A DNA stretch of 64,000 nucleotides from Balanoglossus misakiensis (taxonomy: Eukaryota > Hemichordata). The DNA lies in the NCBI GenBank assembly GCA_040954595.2, contig CM082579.2, positions 12,834,001-12,898,000 of the forward strand, read 5' to 3'. A program made the position numbers and the translations under genes. The notes beneath the pieces were generated by a model that made no database searches, was not told the origin of the DNA, and worked only from the letters and a program-made list of their open reading frames with translations. Of this stretch, positions 36,129 through 48,642 are shown piece after piece (position 1 is the stretch's first letter; each line of letters opens with the position of its first letter).

Positions 36129-39100
36129 TAGTCCGGCCGCCAAATCCACTTTTTTTGCCGAACCTTGTTTTGGCGTCTAAAGTTTTTTTTAAAGCGGATT
36201 CTGCTTGCATAGATCACCAGAGTGAAAGAAATGGTTACTGGAGCTCCGTCAGTGTTGAGCAATTTGATATAATTAGCATAAAAAAATGGCCGCCAAATGA
36301 TTTCAAATTATCAATATATAGGCCGGCTGCCAAGTCCGCTGTTTGTGACGAACCTTGTATTAGTGTCATCAGAGTTTTTAAAGCGGATTCTGCTTGCATA
36401 GATCACCAGAGTGAAAGAAATGGTTACTGGAGCTCCGTCAGTGTTGAGCAATTTGATATAATTAGCATAAAAAAATGGCCGCCAAATGATTTCAATTATC
36501 AATGTAAGAGATATAGAAATCACCTTTATAGTGCAAAAACAGGTTAGTTGTCATAATTGAGTATATTTAAATACTAATTTGCATAAGTTAACGCTCCATG
36601 ACGTATATACAAGTATTGTAAACCCTAAACATGAGTTACATACACGTTTTAACCAGATGAATGTTAATCTTTGCCGCAAAGGAATATGGCCGTCACTGTA
36701 GTAAAATGCAAAATACAATGACTACATTGCATTTCTCACTTTAGAACTTCATAAACAAAGCATGATCTCATCCAGTAGAACACATGGAAGTAAATGTACT
36801 CCACTGAGACATTAGATTTTTTATTTTTCATGGCACAAAACTTGCGGAAATGTTTCACTATACTGATATTCCTTTCATTTTTGGCCATTTTATCATAAAT
36901 TCATAAATAAGTGTTTTCTTGATATACTATCAGGCAATATCATTTATTACACCTAATTAGAAGTACAGTGTAGATCAGAGATTATTTAAAGCTTAACTGT
37001 TTTTTATAAAGTTGAACTGTATAAACGCAGATTATAACGTATTCTCTAAACTACAATAAACTACATTGAAATGTACATTAAAATGTACTAGACATTGTTC
37101 TGATCATATTTGTGTGTTTCCAAATGAGTGTATGCAATCCTGAAACACCCGTATACATATCCTTTATCTGTATCTCGGATAAAGATACACCTATTAAAAA
37201 TGTTCGAGCAGAATGTCTCATTAGTCAACATGAGTTTTTTTCCGGGATTTTAAGATTTGTTTACAAGGGATGGACAAAATAAACATTGGCCAAATTTTAG
37301 ACAAGGATATAATGAATAAAGTTAGCAACATTCTTATGATTCAGGACACACCTACAGCCTCCTATTCCTATATAAACACCATGGGAAGGAAACTGTCCCA
37401 TTACAACAGAGACTAACATTACTGATGAAACAGGCTTTCTTTGGTGGCAGTCGTAGGCATGAGCATATTGTCATTAAACACAACTCAGGCTATATTTTTC
37501 AACAATGATGCCAAATGTAAATACACCGATGTTGAAATAATAAGAATGCTGAACTTCCTGTTACCTTTCTATACATCCATATGGAGCCAAGTTTATGTAA
37601 TCTCTACGAAATATGATGTAAAACTATTGCTTGTAAATGTTCCAGTAACACCTTAGATAAGTCGTCGATTTCATAATTGTGAACTATCCTACTATATGTG
37701 ACCTACGGGTAGTCATAACCAGCTATAACCCTATAACCACTGAAATTAAATACAAACACTGGTCCCCAGATCGCATTTGTGATTCGCCTCGAAATAATGT
37801 ACTGATCAGCTGAACGAGATCTTTCAACCTTCAAATCTCTGTTCACACTTTTATCCTGAAAACACTAGATAAAACTGTAAAGTCTTCCGATCTATCCCTT
37901 TGATGTGCGTTTTCGAAAAGAACTGGTGTGGAAGATGTTAAGCTTCTTATTTTAAATTCATTTATAGAAACATCTTGAGAAACCTGAAGGAATGCGCAAG
38001 AAGACCTTTATAAAAATCAAGTAGAAATTGTCCCGACTCACACATACCTTGGCTCCATTTTTGATAATACATTAAAATGGGATGCCAACACTTATTTTGT
38101 AGTGAGAAAGAGCAGTGTTTGTATTTTTAAAGGAAATTGGCATCGTTTAGATAAGAAAGGGAAATTCATTCATTTAAAGCGTTCTAACATTTTCCTTCAG
38201 TTGACTGCTGCCTATCTGTCCTTAAAAGTAAAAAAATGCTGGAAAAGACAAGGCTGTTCCAAAATATTCTGCACTCCTGTTAGAAATTAGCAATGTTTTT
38301 TTTATAATCAACAGGTATTTCGCAAAGCTTGCACAATCAATCCTTCAACATCCATGATTTATCACCATAGTTTAACTTCCTCCTCGTTCATTTTTAAAGG
38401 TTTCAGCTTGCAGGTTGAACAGGCACAAACATTCAGCTTTTAAACGATATGAGTTGATTGATGTTCCATGTGTATCCTTGCCCTTTTTAAATGTTCGAAA
38501 TGTTTTCACAATGTGTATGTATGTTTTTCAAGAGTCATTGTTTGCCAAGTTTTGTGATGAATAAACAAAACTCCCGAGATGCGGTAAAGTTTGCAACTAA
38601 TATGAGTACTTTAAAATTAGACACAGCTTATTACCTTTAAAACGAAATTGAGGCAGACATTCTCTGACTTTCGCAGAATAATTTACGAAATTCAGTGGTA
38701 TCTAAAGAGACTTTGTAATTCCAAATATGACTCATCAGTCACTCAAATGGCAAGTGACAGTATTTCTGGATTTGACTCACAATAATAGTTTGGCATTTTG
38801 GTAAATTACACTTTAGTTTGTTCCTTTTGGTCAATCTTGACTGGGGTAACATTCTCGCATGATACGTTGTCCAATTCGGGACACCTGGTACGGCCACTTC
38901 AAGTAGTTCAAGGCGATAAAATATAGCAACTGCCATTATCAATTATTTCTTGGAGCTGGTAATTTTACCTCGTATGATAATGATTATTGGACTGGATATG
39001 ACGGCATTATGTTGCCTTTGAGAAAGGGCGAAGGATTACCTGGCTGCTCATGATAAATGTGTGATAATCAACATTAATTTTGCGAAAGAAGATTTATGTA

Positions 39101-39883
39101 CTTGCAATTCTCCCGACTTTAAATAGATTTTTGCTACCCAGGTGAGTAATGAAAGTCTCATCTGGTCGACACAATTCCAAGATGGCCGAGTTTTTGCCAT
39201 GTTTAAGAAATGGGAGTTCATAAGCTAAAGTGATATTCGGTCATTCCGATACTTTGTAACTAAAAAAATTTTAAATGTAAAAAAAGTTGATTGACTTTAA
39301 TATGTCAACTTCAAAGCAGAAATGTTTGACCAAAGGAAGTCATGAAATACATTAAACATATAATGTCTTCTATCTATTACTCTAGTGAATTGTCTACTTT
39401 TTACCCATAATGCAATTATTATGGGATTTTACCCTCTAGCACAAAGTGAAAAACTATTTAAGGTGGCCAGAATTATAAAACAGTGATAAGAAATGTTTTA
39501 AAATGACTGCACGTAGCAAAATACATATGTAAAAGTTATTCAACAAAAACAGAGGTTCACAGATGGCCACCATCTTGAAATTATGCAAATTAGCTCATTA
39601 TAAATGGCAACATTTATTTTCTAGTTTGTCTTAAGCAACAACTTGGTGAAATAAATGATAAAAACAAAGCTACAGGGTGTATAACGTTCGTTTGACTCTT
39701 CTTTCTCAGCCAAAATGCAATACGTTGGCGGCCATTTTGATTATGCTAATTTATTCAAATTGCTCAATGCTGACAGAGCTCCAGTAACAATTTTTTTCAC
39801 TTTGGTGATCTATACAAGCAGAATCCGCTTTAAAAAAAACTTTAGACGCCAAAACAAGGTTTACCCCTCTGGCGGCCGGACTA
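36129..39883. mobile_element. 3.75-kb TAGTCCGG element, copy 1
   Basis: It starts TAGTCCGGCCGCC and ends GGCGGCCGGACTA, with 3-bp duplication AAT on both sides. The uninterrupted target exists at about 42,411-42,417, which proves the insertion. Subterminal inverted repeats of about 190 bp include CAGAGTGAAAGAAATGGTTA-type sequence, and at the left the subterminal block is tandemly duplicated (36,180 and 36,378). Inside are decayed frames: 37,441-37,656 (KYTDVEIIRMLNFLLPFY) and about 38,035-38,290 (HTYLGSIFDNTLKWDANT), which look like fragments of a reverse-transcriptase protein. No transposase was identified, so it is probably non-autonomous. Superfamily unknown. Confidence 0.85.
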
Positions 39884-40106
39884 AATCCGCTTGTAGACAC
39901 AAGAGTGAAAAACTTGCCAAAATGAATAATCCGTGTTTACCATTTATTCGTTGTGGCAAGATTTTTCCTCTTATATCATACAGACGGGATGGAAGTTGTG
40001 TGTGGTCGAATGTTGAGTCACTATATATCTACATATATAACATAAACGGTGTCATTCATCAAAGATAATGTACAAAGGGCAACGGGAGAGAGACGTTGTC
40101 CCTTTA
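39884..40106. mobile_element. Fragment of a TTAA-type MITE, part 2
   Basis: Right-hand remainder of the MITE begun at 35,941, ending GTTGTCCCTTTAG. The preceding AAT is the duplicated target of the inserted 3.75-kb element. Confidence 0.85.
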
Positions 40107-40790
40107 GAATCCAGTACGTATAAGTCTGGATTTTTCTTTCAAAAACTTCAAATGATATAATGGTAACAGTAACTTTTGTTAATTTTTAAATGTAGCCGTT
40201 TTCTGTATTAATTTAAGTTTCTTATTGAACTCATTAGAACACATGACTTCGACAAGTGTACAGTTTATTGTAATAGACTGTATGTATTTTAAAACTATAT
40301 CTACTATGTATATGGGTCACTAGTCCTTATTTTTAGCAAGTCAAAGATTGTAGACACCTATGAAATATTAGGTTCCAGTAACCATGGAGACTACACAGTC
40401 ACACATGTCATGAATACTGACAACGGCCCGTTGACTTTGAAAGAGGCTACGGCAGAGGTAAGGGATAGACAATACATCAACCTATTTCCACCAAGCAACA
40501 CCAAAGCATTAATTTAAAAGAATATTAAAATAGACTTGACTAGCAAATTTCTATTGTGTACGAAAATATCGCCACGACATTCTACTTAGGTGATTGTGGA
40601 AAATAAAAACATCCAGTTTTTACATAAAATATCATGATGCCTGAGACTGATTTTTGTTCATTACACTTTATCACATTTGGCTATGACGAAGAAGTAAACT
40701 ACAGTGTAGGTAATTACTTAGCCAAGTGTCAATGCAGTTGGCAAAATTGCTGGGTAAATGGCTGGTTTTCAGTTTGTATTACTACCACCA
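40106..40790. repeat. Segmental duplication, unit 1
   Basis: Starts AGAATCCAGTACGTATAAGT; near-identical to 42,637-42,925 continued by 43,343-43,735. It contains exon-like block a without the insertion found in unit 3. Confidence 0.88.
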
Positions 40791-40799
40791 CCCAAGTTC

Positions 40800-41012
40800 C
40801 AGCGTCATTTATTCAATGTTTTGAACGAATTTGGCTAATTTGTGAATGTGTGAGAAAAATAATCTTACACACCAAGGACCTGGGATCATATTTCTCACAC
40901 TCGTCGGGGATATTCTGTCCCACACTCGACTGCGGCTCGTGTGGGACAGAAAATCCCCAACTCGTGTGAGAAATATGATCCCAGGTCCTTGGGAGTGTGA
41001 GATTCTATTAGT
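40800..41012. repeat. Palindromic element fragment
   Basis: A hairpin of about 130 bp: CCAAGGACCTGGGATCATAT and its inverted copy flank TCGACTGCGGCTCG. It is the right part of the element seen complete at 42,926-43,342. Confidence 0.85.
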
Positions 41013-41665
41013 CACACATGTCATGAATACTGACAACGGCCCGTTGACTTTGAAAGAGGCTACGGCAGAGGTAAGGGATAGACAATACATCAACCTATTT
41101 CCACCAAGCAACACCAAAGCATTAATTTAAAAGAATATTAAAATAGACTTGACTAGCAAATTTCTAATGTGTACGAAAATATCGCCATGACATTCTACTT
41201 AGGTGATTGTGGAAAATAAAAACATCCAGTTTTTACATAAAATATCATGATGCCTGAGAGTGATTTTTGTTCATTACACTTTATCACATTTGGCTATGAC
41301 AAAGAAGTAAACTACAGTGTAGGTAATTACTTAGCCAAGTGTCAATGCAGTTGGCAAAATTGCTGGGTAAATGGCTGGTTTTCAGTTTGTATTACTACCA
41401 CCATCACTGTATACTTTAAATGTCTACAATTTAATTGTGAAACCTTTTTCAGGAAAAAGTGGTATACTCCAGAAACACTCGACGGCTTCCGATGTACACC
41501 TTACCACTGAGCATATTCATTGATGACACGAGTGGCAATACATCGAAGCAGTGGAACAGCTACCATGTTCTGTCTATCCAGTTGTCTGGGTTTCCTATCA
41601 AAGAAAAGGATAAACTTAGAAATGTTCACTTCCTTTCCACACCAAACATCGTGCAGTCAACATAA
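41013..41665. repeat. Segmental duplication, unit 2
   Basis: Near-identical to 43,345-43,996. It starts GTCACACATGTCATGAATAC and includes exon-like block b of the transposase-like gene. Downstream sequence differs between the two copies, so the duplication breakpoint is at about 41,665/43,996. Confidence 0.88.
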
Positions 41666-41992
41666 TTTATCGTTCCTATTATGCCTGGAATTCCATTGAC
41701 CAATGACATTCAGGAAGAGGTTACATACAAGACCAACTTCCTTACTATCATTGGTCATTTGGAATCCAGTACATTCTTATCTGACAGGCTTGTTTGTTTC
41801 ATTGTGGCATAGTAAATATCTACTTGTAACAGGTCGGTCATAATGAAGTTGGTACCTTTAGAAAGATGACAGCTGAGGTACAGAGTGTATTGCTACCTAG
41901 TGATGAGCACCTCAACCCGTCCAGGGACCTGCTTCTTGAAAGGTACTCTTCTTGGGACACTATTTTAATATCGTTCATCTTTCAATGTATTT

Positions 41993-42635
41993 AAAGGGAC
42001 AAAGTCTCTCTCGCTGCCTTTTTTTCCAATACTTATGTGTGATACAAGACACTGTTTATGTTATTCTACATGTGGATATATAGGGATAAACTGTGTTTAC
42101 GCCATCTTGGAATTTGCAGTGCATTATGGGTCAATTTCTTTCCGGTTGGGGGGGGGGGGGAGTAGCTTCTACAACCTATCCAATTTTCCAGCGATTTTGT
42201 CAGATTTTCTTCAAGTAACGATAGTAGTACTTGTAGTAGTTACATGAAGAAAATCTGACTAAACCGCTGGAAAATGGATAGGTTGTAGACGCTACTCCTC
42301 CCCCCCCCCCCAACCGGAAAGAAATTGACCCATAATGCACTGCAAATTTCCAAGATGGCGTAAACACAATTTATCCCTATAGAGAATCAACGTTCAACCA
42401 CACACACCTTCAAATCCGCTTGTAGACACAAGAGTGAAAAACTTGTCAAAATGAATAATCCGTGTTTACCGTTTATTCGTTGTGGCAAGATTTTTCCTCT
42501 TATATCATACAGACGGGATGGAAGTTGTGTGTGGTCGAATGTTGAGTCACTATATATCTACATATATAACATAAACGGTGTCATTCATCAAAGATAATGT
42601 ACAAAGGGCAATGGGAGAGAGACTTTGTCCCTTTA
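41993..42635. mobile_element. TTAA-type foldback MITE, full length with inner palindrome
   Basis: It begins TTAAAGGGACAAAGTCTC and ends GAGACTTTGTCCCTTTAG. The two halves are inverted copies, with a G run (42,148) answered by a C run (42,298) and GTGCATTATGGGTCAATTTC by its complement. At about 643 bp it is the longest member of the family in the window. Confidence 0.88.
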
Positions 42636-42636
42636 G

Positions 42637-43996
42637 AATCCAGTACGTATAAGTCTGGATTTTTCTTTCAAAAACTTCAAATGATATAATGGTAACAGTA
42701 ACTTTTGTTAATTTTTAAATGTAGCCGTTTTCTGTATTAATTTAAGTTTCTTATTGAACTCATTAGAACACATGACTTCGACAAGTGTACAGTTTATTGT
42801 AATAGACTGTATGTATTTTAAAACTATATCTACTATGTATATAGGTCACTAGTCCTAATTAGTAGCAAGTCAAAGATTGTAGACACCTATGAAATATTAG
42901 GTTCCAGTAACCATGGAGACTACACATTCTCACACTCCTGGCACGCTGGGAGTGTGAGAACATAGTGTGAGAACAAATTGTCCTCACACTCTCATGAATC
43001 GACAGCTGTATATGACGCGAGCGCTGATTGGTTGACAAAGCGTTATTTTGCTACGCGCGCTAAAAGTTATCCAATGGCGCGATGTGTGTTACAGGGACAG
43101 AGACTACAACGTGCCCCCAGACGACAGTTCCAGCGTCATTTATTCAATGTTTTGAACGAATTTGGCTAATTTGTGACTGTGTGAGAAAAATAATCTCACA
43201 CACCAAGGACCTGGGATCATATTTCTCACACTCGTCGGGGATATTCTGTCCCACACTCGACTGCGGCTCGTGTGGGACAGAAAATCCCCAACTCGTGTGA
43301 GAAATATGATCCCAGGTCCTTGGGAGTGTGAGATTCTATTAGTCACACATGTCATGAATACTGACAACGGCCGGTTGACTTTGAAAGAGACTACGGCAGA
43401 GGTAAGGGATAGACAATACATCAACCTATTTCCACCATGCAACACCAAAGCATTAATTTAAAAGAATATTAAAATAGACTTGACTAGCAAATGTCTATTG
43501 TGTATGAAAATATCGCCACGACATTCTACTTAGGTGATTGTGGAAAATAAAAACATCCAGTTTTTACATAAAATATCATGATGCCTGAGAGTGATTTTTG
43601 TTCATTACACTTTATCACATTTGGCTATGACGAAAAAGTAAACTACAGTGTAGGTAATTACTTAGCCAAGTGTCAATGCAGTTGGCAAAATTGCTGGGTA
43701 AATGGCTGGTTTTCAGTTTGTATTACTACCACCATCACTGTATACTTTAAATGTCTACAATTTAATTGTGAAACCCTTTTCAGGAAAAAGTGGTATACTC
43801 CAGAAACACTCGACGGCTACCGATGTACACCTTACCACTGAGCATATTCATTGATGACACGAGTGGCAATACATCGAAGCAGTGGAACAGCTACCATGTT
43901 CTGTCTATCCAGTTGTCTGGGTTTCCTATCAAAGAAAAGGATAAACTTAGAAATGTTCACTTCCTTTCCACACCAAACATCGTGCAGTCAACATAA
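42637..43996. repeat. Segmental duplication, unit 3
   Basis: Copy of units 1 and 2 with an extra insertion at 42,926-43,342. Carries block b and leads directly into block c of the transposase-like gene. Confidence 0.85.
42926..43342. mobile_element. Palindromic insertion of about 417 bp
   Basis: Inserted between GACTACACA and GTCACACATG, which are joined directly in unit 1 at about 40,400. The ends are rich in CTCACACTC/GAGTGTGAG. The right part forms the same 130-bp hairpin as 40,860-41,000. No coding capacity recognised. Confidence 0.8.
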
Positions 43997-44451
43997 TTTA
44001 TCATTCCTATTATTGACGACATCAAGCAAATATGCAATGATGGTGTTCTTGTGTTCGATGCATCTACTGCGAAAGATATAATTGTGAGGCCAAAGGTTGC
44101 AATTGGTATCTTTGACAGTGTGATGGGATCAAAAATGGAAAATCACTTATGAGCTATTGCAAATCATCCATGCAGAGTGTGTGATGTAAGGAAGAGATGT
44201 ATCTAAACTATAAAAGATAGCCATACAGTTGATCAGATGGTATTAATGACAAGCAAGGGCATATGGTTGCTTATAAAACACCTCCAGTGACAATCAGTAA
44301 AAATGGTGAGAAATAATAATTGGCTAGCACCGGCCCCTTTTGTATAACTCTGTTGTTTTCCTATAAACCTAAAGCTGCTGGTATGTTTGACAACCTAGCA
44401 TGCAAGCCATCTTGGTGCAACAACAAATCACCCATTTAGAGTATGTGATGC

Positions 44452-44893
44452 AACCCCGGTGCGGAAAGTACCGGGGTTCGGATTAGCATGTGTTTGTATA
44501 GTTGTTTATTTGGGAGTGGGCGTCGTGCATAATGAGTGTGTAATTGCTCTCATGTACACAGAAAATAATTGAACACTTTACACTTCCACGCGATTGACAA
44601 CTGTTTGAATGGCATGGTTATTGTTTCCCACGGACGCTTCTGAAAAGCACTGAAACCAGATTTCTCCGAAAAATCATCGTTGTTTGAAAAGCTCGTGTAC
44701 TTTTTCGTCGATAACTTATGTTGTGTGTGTTTATAAAGCCAACTACTGTCGTTGTGTGGTGTAGTTCTTTATTCTTGGACCTGTTTGGGCTGATTTTCAT
44801 AGAGCCAAGATCGTTGGTGTTGTCCGTTGTCAGTCAAAGGGCATTAAGATTCGCCACTGATTTGGGGGGTCTTTTATACCCCGCACCGGGGTT
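44452..44893. mobile_element. MITE with AACCCCGGTGCGG termini
   Basis: Inverted ends AACCCCGGTGCGG / CCGCACCGGGGTT about 440 bp apart. No clear target duplication was found, and no protein family was recognised inside. Confidence 0.6.
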
Positions 44894-44943
44894 TAACCAC
44901 ACTACTGTATCCACATTAATCTCAATTAAAGCCCCAGTATTTC

Positions 44944-47900
44944 TAGTCCGGCAGCCAGAGGGGTAAACCTTGTTTTGTCGTCTAAAGTTTTTTCTTAATG
45001 GCCGCCAACTTATCGCATTTTGGCTGCGAAAGAAGACTCAAACAAATGTTATACTCCCTGTAGCTTTGTTTTTATTGTTTATTTCACCAAGCTGTTGCTT
45101 AAGACAAACTAGAAAACAAATGTTGCCATTTATCAATAGCTAATTTGCATAATTTCAAGATGGCGGCCATCTGTAAATCTCTCTTTGTGTTGAATAACCT
45201 TTACATTTGTACTTTGCCACGTGCAGTCATTTAAACACGTTACATATCACTGTTTTATAATTCTGGCTGCCTTAAAAAGGTTATCACTTTGTGTTAGACG
45301 GTAAAATCACATAATAATTGCATCTTGGGTAAAAAGTGAACACTTCACTGAAGTAATAGAAAAAGAAATTATATGTTTACTGTATTTCATGACTTCCATT
45401 GGTCAAACATTTATGCTTTGTATCAAATATCAAATATCACTTTAGCTTATGAACTCCCATTTATTAAACATGGCAAAAATCGGCCATCTTGAAATTGTGT
45501 CGACCAGATGAGATTTTTATTACTCACCCGGGTAGCAAAAATCTATTTTAAGTAGGGAGAATTTCAAGTACATAAATCTTCTTTTCCAGTCGCAAAATTA
45601 ATGTTGATTATAACACATTTATTATGAACAACCAGGTAATCCTTCGACTTTTCTCAAAGGCAACATAATGTCGTCATATCTAGTCAAATAATCATTATCA
45701 TACGAGGTAAAATTACCAGATCCAGGAATATTTGATAATGGCAGTTGCTATATTTTATCGCCTTGAACTACTTGAAGTGGCAGTACCATGTGTGCGGAAT
45801 TGGACAACGTATCATGCTTGAATGTTACCCCAATCAAGATTGACCAAAATGAACAAACTCAAGTGTAATTTGCCAAAATGCCGAATTATTGTTGTGAGTC
45901 AAATCCAGAAATACTATCACTTGTCCATTGAGTGACCGATGTGTCATATTTGGAATTACTAAGTCTCTATAACTACCACTGAATTTTGTAAATTATTCTG
46001 CGAAATTCAGAGAATGCCTGCCTAAATTTTGTTTTAAAGCTAATAAGCTGTGTCTAATTTTAAAGTCCTCATATGAGTTGCAAACTTTACCGTATCTCGG
46101 GAGTTTTGTTTATACATCCCAAAACTTGGCAAACAATGACTCACGAAAAATATACATACATATTGTGAAACCAATTCGAACATTTAAAAAGGGCAAGGAT
46201 ACACAAGGAACACCAATGCCTAATGTTTGTGCCTGTTCTACCTGCAAGCTGGAACCTTAAAGAGTGTACGATGAGGAAGTTAAACAAACTTTGATGATAA
46301 ATCATGGATGTTGAAGGATTGATTGAGCAAGCTTTACGAAGTACCTGTTGATTATAAAATAAAACACAGCTATATTCAAACAGGAGCGCAGATTATTTTG
46401 GAACTACCTTGAAACATTCTTTTCCAGCAATTGTGTATTTTTAAAGGTCAGATAGGCAGCCAACTGAAGGAAAATGTTAGAACGCTTAAAATGAATGAAT
46501 TTCCCTTTTTTATCTAAGTGATGCTAATTTCCTTTAAAAGCACAAACGCTGTTGGCTATTTCTCACTACAACATATGTGTTGGCATCTCATTTTAATGTA
46601 TCATCAACAATGGAGCCAAGGTATGTGAAAGTCGAGACAATTTCTACTTGATTTTTATAATGGTCTTCTTGCGCATTCGTTCAGGTGTCTCAAGATGTTT
46701 CTGTAATGTATTTAAAATAAGGAGCTTAACATCTTCTACACCAGTACTTTTCGAAAACACACATCAAAGTGTGTAGAAGGTACGGAAAACTTTACAGATT
46801 TATCCAGTGTTTTCATGAAAATAGATATTAATGCAATGGAGTTGGAAATCAATTAATTGGAATTTGAACGATTTGTAGAGGGAATAATAAAAGTGTGAAC
46901 ATAGATTTGAGGAAGGTTGAGAGATCCCCTCAGCTGAGCAGTTCATTATTTCAAGGCGAATAACAAAAGTCATCTGGGGACCAGGCTTTTTATTTAATTT
47001 CAGTGCGTTTAGGGTTATAGCAACCATTTCATTTTTAATGTCTACCTGTAGGCCAGATATAGTAGGATTGTTCACAATTACGAAATCGAAGACTTATCTA
47101 AGGCGTTACTAGCAATCCTTTTATATCATATTTTGTAGAGATTGCATAAACTCAGCTCCATATGAATATATAGAAAGGTAACAGGAAATTCAGCATTCTT
47201 ATCATTTCAACTTCAGGTGTATTTACACTTGGCATCATTGTTGAAAAATATAGCCTGAGTTGTGTTTAATAACAATATGCTCATGCCTACCACTGACATG
47301 AAAGAAAGCCCGTTTCACCTGTAAAGTTAGTTTCTGTTGTAATGAGACAGTTTCCTCCCTTTGGTGTTTGTATGGGAATAGGAGACTGTAGGTGTGTCCT
47401 GAATCTTAAGAATGGTGGTAACTTTATTCATTATATCCTTGTCTAAAATGTTGCCAATGTTTATTCTGTCCATCCTTTGTAAACAAATCTGGAAATTATG
47501 GATAACAACCTCATGTTGACTGCTGAGACACTCTGCTCGAAAATATTTAATGGGCGTATCTTTGTCTAGGAAACAAATAATGGATATGTATACGGGTGTT
47601 TCAGGATTGTTATTCATTTGGAAACACACAAATATGATCAGAACAATATCAATATACAGTGTAGTTCATAGAATACGTTATAATCTGCGTTTATACAGTT
47701 CAAGCTTTCCTGTAAAATGTGGGGTATACATTAAAGCCTCATCTGCTACAAGTTGATAAAAAGCAATTTAGCTTTAATTAATCTCTTATATGCTTATAAT
47801 TCAGTCAAATAAATGATATTGCCTGATAGTATATCAAGAAAACACTTATTTGTGACAAAATGGCCCCAAAATGAAAGGATCATCAGTACAGTGAAAAAAA

Positions 47901-48639
47901 ACGCAATTTTAAAAAAAGTGAAATATTGCAATGAAAAATAAAAATCTAATGTCTCAGAGGAGAAAATTTACTTCCATGTGTTCTACTGGATGAGATCATG
48001 CTTTGATTATGAAGTTCTAAAGTGAGAAATGCAATGTTTTCATTGTATTTTGCATTTTACTACAGTGACGGCCATATTCCTTTGGGACAAAGCTAAATTA
48101 TTTATTTGGTTAAAACTTGCATATAACTCATATTGAGGGTTTATATATATGTCGTGGGGCTTTGACTTATGCTAATTAGTATTTAAAAATACCCAATTAT
48201 GACAACTAACCTGTTTCTCTAAAACATTAAGCTTTTACTACCAAACTTTTGCACTATAAAGGTTATTTCTATCCATTTTGAAATCATTTGGTGGCCATAT
48301 TTTATGCTAATTATCTCAAATTGCTCAATACTGATAGAGCTCAAGTAACCATTTATTTCACTCAGGTGATCAATACAAGTAGAATCCGCTTAAAACATCT
48401 GAAGACACTAATACAAGGTTTGTCATAAAAATGGACTTGGCTACCGGCCCATATATATGTAATTTGAAATCATTTGGCGGCCATTTTGTTATGCTAATTA
48501 TCTCAAATTGCTCAATACTGACAGAGCTCCAGTAATCATTTCCTTCAATCTGATGATCTATACAAGCAGAATCCACTTTTAAAAAACTTAAGACGCCAAA
48601 ACAAGGTTCGGCAAAATAGTGGATTTCGCGGCCGGACTA
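44944..48639. mobile_element. 3.7-kb TAGTCCGG element, copy 2 (opposite orientation)
   Basis: It begins TAGTCCGGCAGCC and ends GCGGCCGGACTA, with the 3-bp duplication TTC on each side (44,941-44,943 and 48,640-48,642). Its interior is an inverted, diverged copy of 36,129-39,883; for example TGATAGTATATCAAGAAAAC at about 47,826 matches the complement of about 36,920. It holds a somewhat longer frame at 47,629-47,327 (-) (TPVYISIICFLDKDTPI, NIGNILDKDIMNKVTT), also traceable in copy 1 near 37,135, so an ancestral protein may have existed here. It separates the fragments of the transposase-like gene. Confidence 0.85.
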
Positions 48640-48642
48640 TTC

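Larger units (their letters stand above)
40342..44180 (+). pseudogene. Exon fragments of a large transposase-like gene, tandemly duplicated
   Basis: Exon-like blocks bordered by AG and GT occur several times. Block a (SKIVDTYEILGSSNHGDY, THVMNTDNGPLTLKEATAE) is at 40,342-40,459, and its second half recurs at 41,013 and 43,345. Block b (PLSIFIDDTSGNTSKQWNSY, LSGFPIKEKDKLRNVHFLS) lies at 41,451-41,665 and 43,782-43,996. Block c (DIKQICNDGVLVFDASTA, GIFDSVMGSKMENHL) is at about 44,010-44,180 and contains a TGA. A further exon-like piece (VGHNEVGTFRKMTAEVQSVL) is at 41,835-41,940. The DDTSGN and NVHFL motifs recall large fungal and animal cut-and-paste transposases (possibly Plavaka- or KDZ-like), but the family is uncertain. 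The last part lies at 49,414-49,864. Stops and duplications indicate a dead gene. Confidence 0.5.

Noticed and set aside
36155-36547. Repeated peptide frame at the left end of the 3.75-kb element
   Set aside because: It translates the tandemly duplicated subterminal repeat; the inverted end at 39,715 gives an unrelated peptide, so no coding constraint is evident.
40634-41510. Duplicated frame MMPE(T/S)DFCSLHFITFGYD... at 40,634, 41,247 and 43,578
   Set aside because: Conserved only because the DNA is segmentally duplicated; it lies between exon-like blocks and looks intronic.
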